Shown piece after piece: positions 25,101-32,047 of a DNA stretch of 64,000 bases. Position 1 is the first letter of the stretch, and the number at the start of each line of letters is the position of its first letter. The DNA is taken from positions 62,001-126,000 of the forward strand of contig JACPHN010000019.1 of assembly GCA_016188575.1 (NCBI GenBank), read 5' to 3'. Source of the DNA: Candidatus Schekmanbacteria bacterium (lineage in GTDB: Bacteria > CSSED10-310 > JACPHN01). Position numbers and translations under genes: made by a program. The notes beneath the pieces were generated by a model. The model saw nothing but the letters and a program-made list of their open reading frames with translations, was not told the DNA's origin and did no database searches.

Positions 25101-26408
25101 CTCGGCGCGCGCGGGGACACCGAGCAGGGGCTGGAGGAGCTGGAACGGGCGCTCTTCGCGCTGCCCGAGGACGACGGGGACGTCGCGCCGAGGATTCAGG
25201 CACTGGATTACAAGGCGGCGCTGCTGTTCCGCTGCGGGCGCGTCGACGAGGCCGAGAGGATCTGGCGGGGGATCTTGCGCGACCGGCAGGCGGCGTTGAC
25301 GGCGCTGATCGCGGCCGACATCATCTCACACCTCGCGGTCGTGGAGCAAACCCGCGGCTCGTTCTGCGAAGCGAAAGCGCTGTACAGGACGGCGCTGGCA
25401 CGGCTGGAACGTGCGGACGACAAGCGGCGCACGGCCAATATCCTGGCAAACATGACGGGGATTCACTGGGCGCTGGGGGAGAAACGAGAGTCCGCGGAGC
25501 TGGGCGAACAGGTCAGCCGGCTCTACCGGGAGATCGGAGACCGCCAGCGGGAGTGCACGTTCGCGATCAACATGGGAGTGGCGCTGATCAATGCAGAGCG
25601 TCTCGAGGACGCAAACGGCCTTCTGGTCTCGGCGCTGGAGGCGGCGCAAGACATCGGCGATCGCCGGCTCGAGGCGAACGCACTCCTCCGCCTCGGCAAT
25701 CTCTCCTTTCTTGGCGGGGAGCTGGAGGAAGCCGACGCCTTCGCGGCACGATCGATCGCGGCGGCCGGTGCTCTTGGGGAGCGATCGCTCGCGGCGGAGG
25801 CAACCCGTCTTCGGGCGCAGGTGCGGCAAGAGACGCGCTGCTTCGACGAGGCGCGCAACCTGTTCGGGCAAGCCGTGCTGGCGCAGTCGCAGCTCGGCGA
25901 GAGAGACCAGGCAGCGGCGACCCTGCGGATGGCCGGGGCGATGGAGGTGGCGTGTGGAAATCTGGCGAGCGCTCTCTCCTTGCTCGATCGCTCGGTGTCG
26001 CTGCAGCGAGAGGTCGGATCGCCGCAGGACGAGGCGCGCACCTTGTACTACAGCGTCCGCGCCCGGCGGTGGCAGGGTCGAGATCCGCGCGATCTCGCAC
26101 CGGACATCGATGCCGCCGAGGCGCTGGCCCGCGATCTGGGAGAACGGGCCGACATCGCGTTGTGCCTTTGCGAGCGCGGCCACTTGCTGCTGATGGCCCG
26201 CCAGGACCCCGCTCACCTGTTGTCGGAAGCAAGCAGAGTCCTCGGTACAGTCGGTACACCAGTGGACCGGAGCGAGGTCGCGGCGGCTTGCCTGGCGCTC
26301 GCGGCAGCGGCCTCGGCCGTTGAAGAGGGCAGGGAGCTGGTCCGCGGCGAGGCAGCGGACCAGCTCCCGGAAGGACTGCGGATCTGGCTTGAGAACCGCG
26401 GCTCGTGA
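22185..26408 (+). CDS. Class III adenylyl/guanylyl cyclase with AAA ATPase and TPRs (ADCY10-like)
   Basis: 1407 residues, cytosolic. Cyclase domain 1 (about 24-200) has metal-binding Asp residues in 'VFADISGFT' (Asp30) and 'GFAGDAFTAVF' (Asp80). A second cyclase-homology domain spans about 265-400 ('TRADFGDKGGNILVFFGAP', 'GRATNLAARMMMKAP'). Next comes an AAA/STAND-type NTPase with Walker A 'GEAGAGKS' at about 465 and 'PVIVHLEDAHLADEDTA' as Walker B, then from about 860 TPR-like repeats to the C-terminus. The C1-C2-NTPase-TPR order is that of mammalian soluble adenylyl cyclase and bacterial relatives. An in-frame palindromic insert lies at residues about 205-215. Probably an operon with the MBL-cNMP gene. 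Nucleotide preference cannot be read. Confidence 0.87.
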   Translation: MSTLVPQLIVDRDRQGQRSGVVTGAAVFADISGFTILTERLMAHGKEGAEELARTLRFYFTPLVGAVEAAGGMITGFAGDAFTAVFPGGETEGGAEAGAAVRAALAMQVFFAENSTYTTRYGEFAFSMKAGVAWGESRWHIVDATPDAASFFFAGPAIDGCAAAEHHCERGQVVVDEGIRARLAGGIAWEPVGENVFRVLEDPPSFLPPQAGRGKAGDGAAPELQDNGYSATQTRIGLTSGETRFLPADIASVPIEGEFRIVSSVFAAFTTPGDLPAFIAQAHRAALKLGGTFTRADFGDKGGNILVFFGAPTTHENDASRALDYALALCGELPAGAQLRAGVTHDVRYVGFNGGGNRLELACLGRATNLAARMMMKAPWGEVWCCPKVSEQAQRTHELRPAGAHPFKGFDAPLEVFRLERAQTRQIRVFRSARFVGREAELGQLSAHVEPVFAGRFAGLVYVDGEAGAGKSFLVDNFRRALAEGRGEKAFTWIDAPCDATLRASLNPFAWALRDQLKMATGKSASERRAAFDRLLDDLIVRLALKGRKIRAEVERLRSVLGALLDLRWEGSLYEQLDPRLRYENTLIAVRVWLEAMASVRPVIVHLEDAHLADEDTAEAIARIVKSARNTGASLALVCTCRFAAGGERFRFAIESECESETEGGEDADRGAGDGEAERGADAPAVELRGLSAEAVRALAEAQLGEPVAPSLAALVMERANGNPLFAEQIVVYLRDRELLSKTAEGWVATAGEDAVPDDVSTLLVARLDRLPAEVKRVAESAAVLGREFGAEVLAAMVGSRAEVSGALHVGTLERVWSETSPGRFLFSHVLLRDAAYDMQARARLRRLHGRAGQAFEEAYAEDLGSVLGELAHHFEKAEQRDKAVLYLGRAGDAARDAYRNADALGYYDRLAAWLPRSEAAWSDCAMKLGGVRELVGRWAEAEADYRAALTAALEAGERLRAARAGAALGNLLGARGDTEQGLEELERALFALPEDDGDVAPRIQALDYKAALLFRCGRVDEAERIWRGILRDRQAALTALIAADIISHLAVVEQTRGSFCEAKALYRTALARLERADDKRRTANILANMTGIHWALGEKRESAELGEQVSRLYREIGDRQRECTFAINMGVALINAERLEDANGLLVSALEAAQDIGDRRLEANALLRLGNLSFLGGELEEADAFAARSIAAAGALGERSLAAEATRLRAQVRQETRCFDEARNLFGQAVLAQSQLGERDQAAATLRMAGAMEVACGNLASALSLLDRSVSLQREVGSPQDEARTLYYSVRARRWQGRDPRDLAPDIDAAEALARDLGERADIALCLCERGHLLLMARQDPAHLLSEASRVLGTVGTPVDRSEVAAACLALAAAASAVEEGRELVRGEAADQLPEGLRIWLENRGS
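22799..22828. repeat. In-frame palindromic insert, copy 1
   Basis: Arms of 14 bases (TTTCCTCCCCCCGC / GCGGGGCGAGGAAA, one mismatch) around an AG loop, inside the cyclase gene where it encodes 'FLPPQAGRGK'. The 24-base core recurs at 27382-27405 in an unrelated gene. Confidence 0.65.
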
Positions 26409-26443
26409 CCTCACCGCGACGCACATTGCCTCGAGAGCCGCGG
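26396..26443. terminator. Inverted repeat between convergent genes
   Basis: CCGCGGCTC (26396-26404) and GAGCCGCGG (26435-26443) flank the 48-base gap between the cyclase gene (plus) and the SBBP/FN3 gene (minus). It could act in both directions; there is no T-run. Confidence 0.35.
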
Positions 26444-26456
26444 GGGTGAATGCGGC

Positions 26457-29400
26457 TCATCGCCGGCGCCGCCGCCCGGCTCGGGATGCAAGCACGCTCA
26501 GCCCGGCAAGAAGGCACGTCGTGGCCGCGACAGTTTCGGCCGGAACCGGCAGCGAGAACGGACCGAGCAATACCTTTTCGCTCGGGTTTCCCTCCAGGTC
26601 GACGGAGTAGACTTCCGCGTAGTAGGCGGTACCGGAGACCAGCTCGCTCAGCGCCATCTCATGGTGGGTGACGTCGGCTCCGGCCTGCACGTAGCGATCC
26701 AGGTTGGCCGGCGACTGCCCAAAACGCACCACCGTATCGGCGGCTTCGTCCGTGTCCCATACCAGGATGACGAAGGGCGACTCGACTCGTACGGTCGGGC
26801 TACCGACGAGGTGCGGCGCGGTGACATCCTTGGTCGCGGCGGTGGTCGTCTGTGCCGGGGTCGACGAGCCGACATTCCCGGTGGGATCCTGGGCGTCCAC
26901 GTGGTAGGTGACCACCCCGGCGGTGGGAAGGTCGCTGATGCGAATCGAATGATCGACCGCTGGCGAGTCTTCCTGTACGTGCTCCTCGTGGCCGTCCCCA
27001 GTCGAGAACACCACGGTCGACACGGCCGGTTCGGAGGTCGTCCACTCCAGGACGACGGCGGTGTTCGTCGTCGAGGCGACGACGAGATCGCGCACCTCGG
27101 GAGGCGTCGTGTCATCGGACGTTGGCAGGAAGGTGCTCACGGGCGGCGTGGCCTCGAGAAAGGCGCCGTCGAGCGTCCAGGAACGGAGACGAAATTCGTA
27201 CTGCTTGGCGGGATCGAGGTCGGGGATCTCCGCGACCTCCTCCTTTTCGGCGCGCGGCGAGCTGAAGACGACGATCCACTTGACAATCTGCCTGGCTCTG
27301 CCGTCGTCCTCCCGCTCGCGAGGGAAAGGTCGGAAAGAGGGGGCGTGCTCGGTGCGGTCATCCTTTCCGCCCCCCACCCGGCCTCCCCCCGCAAGCGGGG
27401 CGAGGAGCGCATGTGCGCCTTCCTGCAGGCTCGGAAGGAGCGACCTGCCGCCTTCCTCCACCTCCCGATATGCCAGCTCCGACTTCGCCAATCGATTCAG
27501 CGCCCAGCGGATCACCGCGGTGCCGTCCGCCGCGTACTCGATGGTGCCCTCGTTGGTGTACATGGCCGGCGGGATGCCGCCGGTCGGCCACGTGCGCGCC
27601 TCGATCTCCTCCGACTCCACGGGATCGCGCCCGAAAATGTCCCGACTGCGCACCACGATGCGGTAGCGAGTGTCGGGGGTCAGGCCGGTCACGTAGACGC
27701 GGTGGTCGCGCGTCAGCTCGGGGTCGTAGACGGAGTTGGCCGGCAGGTCGCGACGCGGCGCCGCTTCCACCTCGCCTGCGCGCGCGGTCACTGCCTCCCA
27801 GAGCACCTCGCTGTCCGCCGGCCAATCGGTGATCCAGTCGACGACGATGAGGTCAGTGGTACTGCGCTCGGCCCCCGCGAGCGGCCCTTCGAGGATGCGC
27901 AACGCCGCGCTCGGAGCGCTGGCGAGCGTGCGGCAGGCGTCGGACGCGCTGGTGCCGATCCTTCCCCACCGGTCGGTTACCGTCGCCGTGAATGTGTATT
28001 CGGTGTCGCTGGTGAGGCCCGGAACCAGCAGCCGGTGCAACGTCCGCAGCTCGGCCGAGGCGACGCTGCCCGCCGGCGAACCGGCGACGGCGTAGTCCAG
28101 CACGAGCGTCGTCGCCTCGTTGGTGTGGACCTCCACGAGCGCCGAGCCTTGCGTCACCGACCGCGAGTCGCAGACGATCGAGAGCAGGTCGGGCATCAGC
28201 GTGTCCGGTGCCGACTGGGTCATGAAGGTGTAGGTGTAGGTGGCGAAGGACTGGCCGTCGAGCGACGCACCGGAGACGGCAAACTGATAGGTCGTGTTCG
28301 GGTTCAGGCCGCCGAGCTCGAGCTGATGATGCGTCGTGTAGTCGCCCACGTAGGTGCTCGAGCTGTAATCCGCCGTTTCCCCGTACTCGACGGCGGCCGT
28401 TGTCGGCACATTGGTCTCCCAGAAGAGCGTGACAGCGCGGTCCGAGACCGCCGCCGGTGCGGGCGGCTCGACGAGCCGCGGCGCCGCCACGGCCCTGGCG
28501 AACGCCGCCGGCATGGCCACGGATTGCTCGACGGAGCAGACCTCGCCGCTGTCGGCGTAGTCGACCATGCACCCCTGCACGAGATAGGTCAGCCCGGCGG
28601 TCAGGCCGGTCGCCGTCAGGTTGGCATGCGTGCCGTAGCCCGCCGAGCTCACCTGCCCGGATGCAGCGCCACCGGAGTCGCGCCACTTCAGCGTGGCGAG
28701 GACCGGCTCCGACGCGTCGAAGCTCATCGCGATCTGGCCCGAGCGCGCATCCTCGACAAAGGGCCCGGAAACGAAAAACGGCTTCCCGGCGTCGGCGAGC
28801 CCTGCCATTGGCGTGGCCATGGCAAAGCCACCTGGAGAGGCGACGACCAGTGAGGGATTGGAGGTGACGAACGCACTGTAGTAGTACGTCGTGCCATTCA
28901 CGGCGCCGGTATCGGCCACGGAGTTGCTACCGATGGGACCGATCGACGCCCCATCGCCCGGCGTCACCGGAAAGCCGCTCGTTCCCCTGGTGATGTGCAC
29001 CACGTCCGCGACGCCGTATACCACACCCGACGGAACATCCAGCGTCGTCCAGGTGAGCACGACCCGGTTATCTCCGGGCACGGCCGCAAGCTGACCTACG
29101 CCCGGCATGGCGATGCCATGGCTGCCGATGCGCGTCACAAACGCGTCGGTTGGCGCGGTCAGCGTGTCATCATAGGCGGTGCTGCTGGTGACCGGGAAAT
29201 CGGCAGCGAAGGTCGTGCCTACCACGTAGCGCACGCCGTCATCGCCCGCGAAGATGGCGTTACCCGCGTCATCGGACCCGCCGCCGAGAAAGCTGAGGTC
29301 GTCGAGATACTCGCCGCCGCTGCGGACCCGCCCCACGAATGCGTCTACCATGCTGGCCGGGTCCGGCTGGAAGGCGTTTGCCACGGGCAATGCCGCGGAG

Positions 29401-31256
29401 TCCGTGGTGCCGGTGAAATAGACGTTTCCGGCAGCATCGAGGCTGAGACCGTTGATCTCATCGTAGCTGCTGCCGCCAAGTAGCGTCGAAAATGCCAGGC
29501 TCCTGCCGTCCGCCGAGAACTTGGTAAGAAATGCGTCCGGAGTCGCGGCGGGTGACTGCAATGGGTTCACCATGGGGAATGAAGAGCCCGAACCTGTCAG
29601 GCCGCCAATCCACGCCTCACCAGTCGGCGTCACCGCGATGTCGTTTCCCCAGTCGGTCGCGGAGCCACCCAGGTAGGTCGCATACTCGAGCACGTGGGTG
29701 CTCAGGTTGAATCTCGCGAAAACCGCGTCCGCGGAACCGGAGTCCAGTGGCTGGTACGCGTCGTCGCTGACCGGAAAGTCCGAGGAGTCGCTGAGCCCCG
29801 CGACATAGGCCTTGTCCTGCGCATCGACGGCGACTCCCCTGAGGCTATCCTCTCCGGTGCCGCCGAGATAGGTCGAGAAAGCCAGGCCGCTGCCGTCCGC
29901 AAGTAGCGCCGTGACGAATCCGTCCGTAAAGCCCAGAAGCCCGGGTTGGGTGGGAAATTGTTGCGGGAAGTCTGTCGAAAAGGTGTAGCCGACGACGACG
30001 GCGAGGCCGGTGCTCGTCACGGCGACCGCCGCGGGCGTATCCGGGGACTCGGACGAATCGCCGCCGAGATATGTCGAATAGAGGATGTCCGAGCCGTCAC
30101 CGAGCAGCTTCACGACGAAGATGTCGCTCGGCGCTGCGTTGGTCGACTGATAGGCGTTGCGAGTGGGAAAATCGAAGCTATCTGTGATCCCGACGAGGAC
30201 AATATCGCCCGTGGAGGGATCGAGCGCGATGTCGGTCGCGTCGTCGACCTCGGAGCCGCCGAAATACGCGGCGAAAAGAAGCTGGCTCCCTGGCGCCGCG
30301 TTCGGATCGAGCTTGACGATGGCGGCGTCGGTGATTCCAGCGTTGGCGCCGAACGGGGCACCGAGCGAGTTGAGCACGGGGAATTCCGCATCGGAAAAGG
30401 TGGTGCAGGCGATGTAGACATGGCCGTCGCTGTCGGTGACCACGCTCTGACCGCGGTCGTCCGAGTTTCCGCCGATGAAGGTCGAATAATCGATCAGCGG
30501 GTCGATGACGAGCATTCGGGTAACGTCATAGGCATCGACTTGAAAGCGCACGAGGCCGTCGCCTACAAGCACGTACGAGGAGGTCACCGGCGCCCTGCCG
30601 CCCGTCGGCCCGTCGATCTGATATGCCCGCGGCGCGCGCTGGATGATGTCGCGGCCGAGCACGGTCACGTGCAGGTCGCCGCGTTCATCGATGGCCAGCT
30701 TCTCGGCGCCGGAGAATGCGAAAAGCGGCGTCGTCGGGTCGGCTCCCGGCGCGAGCACCACGTCGAGCTCGAGCACGCCGGCCGCGTCGTAGAAAATCAC
30801 GTCAGTTCCAGCATAGAGCTCGGGATAGGCGACGGCTCGAAACGTGGGGATGCCACGGAGCCAGCGCCGGGGATCACCGCCGCGGTAGTACGAGACCTCG
30901 CCCCGCAAAGGGTCCACCCCCTGCGGCGCGCTCATCGGGCTGGCGTCGCGAAACTCCAGGCGCACAGTCGCACTCCTCCCGGAGCGCGGATCCCGCACCG
31001 TAAGGAGCGACCCGGCAGCGCCAAACGACACCTGGTAGTCGCGGCCGCGCCCGAGAAACACCGCCTCGGCTGCTGCCTGGCCGACATTGGCCTCAAAGCC
31101 CGTGGCCACAGAAAGGGCGCCGGCGGTGGCCGCCTGCCCGGGCGGGGGCACGACGGCCCACGCGGTGGCGGCGATGAGAAGCGAGGTGAGCACGACCGAA
31201 CCGACGAGGATTCCCCGAGACCGGGATCCGCTGACAGCGAGGTTGACGACCAACAC
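26457..31256 (-). CDS. Giant SBBP beta-propeller / fibronectin III surface protein with CTERM-like tail
   Basis: 1599 residues. The GTG at 31256 follows GGGGGA by 5 bases and gives a signal peptide ('ILVGSVVLTSLLIAATAWA'); the frame is open to 31331 but lacks a better start. Residues about 40-300 form an N-terminal beta-rich domain; about 250-800 hold SBBP repeats ('ILYSTYLGG', 'LAFSTYLGGTGEDSLRGVAV', 'LEYATYLGGSATDWGNDIAV'); about 800-1560 hold fibronectin type III-like modules ('DTRYRIVVRSRDIFGRD', 'AVVLEWTTSEPAVSTVVFS'). The C-terminus 'SLPVPAETVAATTCLLAGLS' then Arg-rich 'RAGRRRRR' has the layout of exosortase-sorted proteins. An in-frame palindrome insert lies near residue 1285. Function is probably adhesion or surface structure, which is inference. 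Confidence 0.85.
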   Translation of the reverse strand: MLVVNLAVSGSRSRGILVGSVVLTSLLIAATAWAVVPPPGQAATAGALSVATGFEANVGQAAAEAVFLGRGRDYQVSFGAAGSLLTVRDPRSGRSATVRLEFRDASPMSAPQGVDPLRGEVSYYRGGDPRRWLRGIPTFRAVAYPELYAGTDVIFYDAAGVLELDVVLAPGADPTTPLFAFSGAEKLAIDERGDLHVTVLGRDIIQRAPRAYQIDGPTGGRAPVTSSYVLVGDGLVRFQVDAYDVTRMLVIDPLIDYSTFIGGNSDDRGQSVVTDSDGHVYIACTTFSDAEFPVLNSLGAPFGANAGITDAAIVKLDPNAAPGSQLLFAAYFGGSEVDDATDIALDPSTGDIVLVGITDSFDFPTRNAYQSTNAAPSDIFVVKLLGDGSDILYSTYLGGDSSESPDTPAAVAVTSTGLAVVVGYTFSTDFPQQFPTQPGLLGFTDGFVTALLADGSGLAFSTYLGGTGEDSLRGVAVDAQDKAYVAGLSDSSDFPVSDDAYQPLDSGSADAVFARFNLSTHVLEYATYLGGSATDWGNDIAVTPTGEAWIGGLTGSGSSFPMVNPLQSPAATPDAFLTKFSADGRSLAFSTLLGGSSYDEINGLSLDAAGNVYFTGTTDSAALPVANAFQPDPASMVDAFVGRVRSGGEYLDDLSFLGGGSDDAGNAIFAGDDGVRYVVGTTFAADFPVTSSTAYDDTLTAPTDAFVTRIGSHGIAMPGVGQLAAVPGDNRVVLTWTTLDVPSGVVYGVADVVHITRGTSGFPVTPGDGASIGPIGSNSVADTGAVNGTTYYYSAFVTSNPSLVVASPGGFAMATPMAGLADAGKPFFVSGPFVEDARSGQIAMSFDASEPVLATLKWRDSGGAASGQVSSAGYGTHANLTATGLTAGLTYLVQGCMVDYADSGEVCSVEQSVAMPAAFARAVAAPRLVEPPAPAAVSDRAVTLFWETNVPTTAAVEYGETADYSSSTYVGDYTTHHQLELGGLNPNTTYQFAVSGASLDGQSFATYTYTFMTQSAPDTLMPDLLSIVCDSRSVTQGSALVEVHTNEATTLVLDYAVAGSPAGSVASAELRTLHRLLVPGLTSDTEYTFTATVTDRWGRIGTSASDACRTLASAPSAALRILEGPLAGAERSTTDLIVVDWITDWPADSEVLWEAVTARAGEVEAAPRRDLPANSVYDPELTRDHRVYVTGLTPDTRYRIVVRSRDIFGRDPVESEEIEARTWPTGGIPPAMYTNEGTIEYAADGTAVIRWALNRLAKSELAYREVEEGGRSLLPSLQEGAHALLAPLAGGGRVGGGKDDRTEHAPSFRPFPREREDDGRARQIVKWIVVFSSPRAEKEEVAEIPDLDPAKQYEFRLRSWTLDGAFLEATPPVSTFLPTSDDTTPPEVRDLVVASTTNTAVVLEWTTSEPAVSTVVFSTGDGHEEHVQEDSPAVDHSIRISDLPTAGVVTYHVDAQDPTGNVGSSTPAQTTTAATKDVTAPHLVGSPTVRVESPFVILVWDTDEAADTVVRFGQSPANLDRYVQAGADVTHHEMALSELVSGTAYYAEVYSVDLEGNPSEKVLLGPFSLPVPAETVAATTCLLAGLSVLASRAGRRRRR
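27382..27405. repeat. In-frame palindromic insert, copy 2
   Basis: CCTCCCCCCGC-AA-GCGGGGCGAGG, identical to the core of the copy at 22799-22828 apart from one loop base, including the same arm mismatch. It sits inside an FN3-type module of the surface protein, where the local peptide ('LLAPLAGGGRVGGGK') is unlike its surroundings. Confidence 0.65.
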
Positions 31257-31312
31257 TGGATTCCCCCAGAGGAACGTGAGTTTCCTTGACACGCGCGGAC
31301 AGGTCGGGATTG

Positions 31313-31341
31313 AGCGTAACGAGCCTTGCACGCCCCGTCAA
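31313..31341 (-). promoter_or_regulatory. Sigma-70-like promoter of the SBBP/FN3 gene
   Basis: On the minus strand, TTGACG (31341-31336), 17-base spacer, TACGCT (31318-31313). It ends 57 bases upstream of the GTG at 31256, in the 197-base gap after the JAMM peptidase gene. Confidence 0.45.
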
Positions 31342-31453
31342 TCGGGCGTCGGCCGAAGGTCCTTTACACTTGCCGGAAGTTGAAGGCGGTGCGACACCCG
31401 GCTGACGCAGGGATAATCTTCGCGGCCTCGCGCGGGAGGGGTCGGCGACGGTG

Positions 31454-31894
31454 TCAGGAAGCGCTGCCGGGCGCCGGTTCGAGGGTGAAATTCTCCGCAA
31501 AAAACCGCTCGCTGTCCAGGTCGTAGACCCAGCTTTTCACGTCCGCGACGCGCCCGCCCTGCACCGATACGATGATGTACGAATAGTCCGGCCAGGCTCG
31601 CGAGCGGTCGGTCTCGGAAGCGATCGCCGGATGATCGGGATGGCTGTGATACACGCCGAGAATTTCCCTGCCGGTGCCGCGGAGCGCGCGGTCAAACGCC
31701 AGGAAGTCCTGCGGGTCGAGCTCGTAGCGATCGCGGGCGCGTTCCTGGTTGAGGTTGGCGGCGCGGTGCACGGTGTCGACGCGGCGCGCCTGCCGGTCGC
31801 CCGCGAACAGCCCGCAGCACTCGTGCGGGTAGGTCTCCTCGGCGTGCGCGATCATCGCCGCCAGCATCTCATGAGGGACGGTCAGGGTCTGCAT
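31454..31894 (-). CDS. JAMM/MPN+ metallopeptidase (M67 family)
   Basis: 146 residues starting at the ATG at 31894 ('MQTLTVPHEMLAAMIAHAEE'), which gives the normal length; the frame extends to 32029 without family similarity. The zinc motif is complete: Glu in 'YPHECCGLFAG' and H-x-H-P-x6-S-x2-D in 'HSHPDHPAIASETD'. The family removes ubiquitin-like or sulfur-carrier extensions in eukaryotes and prokaryotes; many bacterial copies sit beside MoaD/ThiS-like carriers and activate cysteine or thiamin pathways. No carrier or E1-like gene is nearby here, so the substrate is open. It lies between the kinase gene and the giant surface gene on the same strand. Confidence 0.88.
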   Translation of the reverse strand: MQTLTVPHEMLAAMIAHAEETYPHECCGLFAGDRQARRVDTVHRAANLNQERARDRYELDPQDFLAFDRALRGTGREILGVYHSHPDHPAIASETDRSRAWPDYSYIIVSVQGGRVADVKSWVYDLDSERFFAENFTLEPAPGSAS

Positions 31895-32047
31895 AGTAGG
31901 CGGTTCTCCGATGAACGGGGGCGCAATCGACCAAGGGCCGCGCGGTGCATGATCGCCTTCCGCGACTGCCACGATACCACGAGTGCGCCGCGGCGACAAC
32001 GCTCGCTCTAGATGACATGGCGTCCGCATGGGATCATTTCCGGGTGC

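Noticed and set aside
24923-26323. 466-residue open frame inside the cyclase gene
   Set aside because: A high-GC shadow of the TPR region, with biased Gly/Arg/Ala composition.
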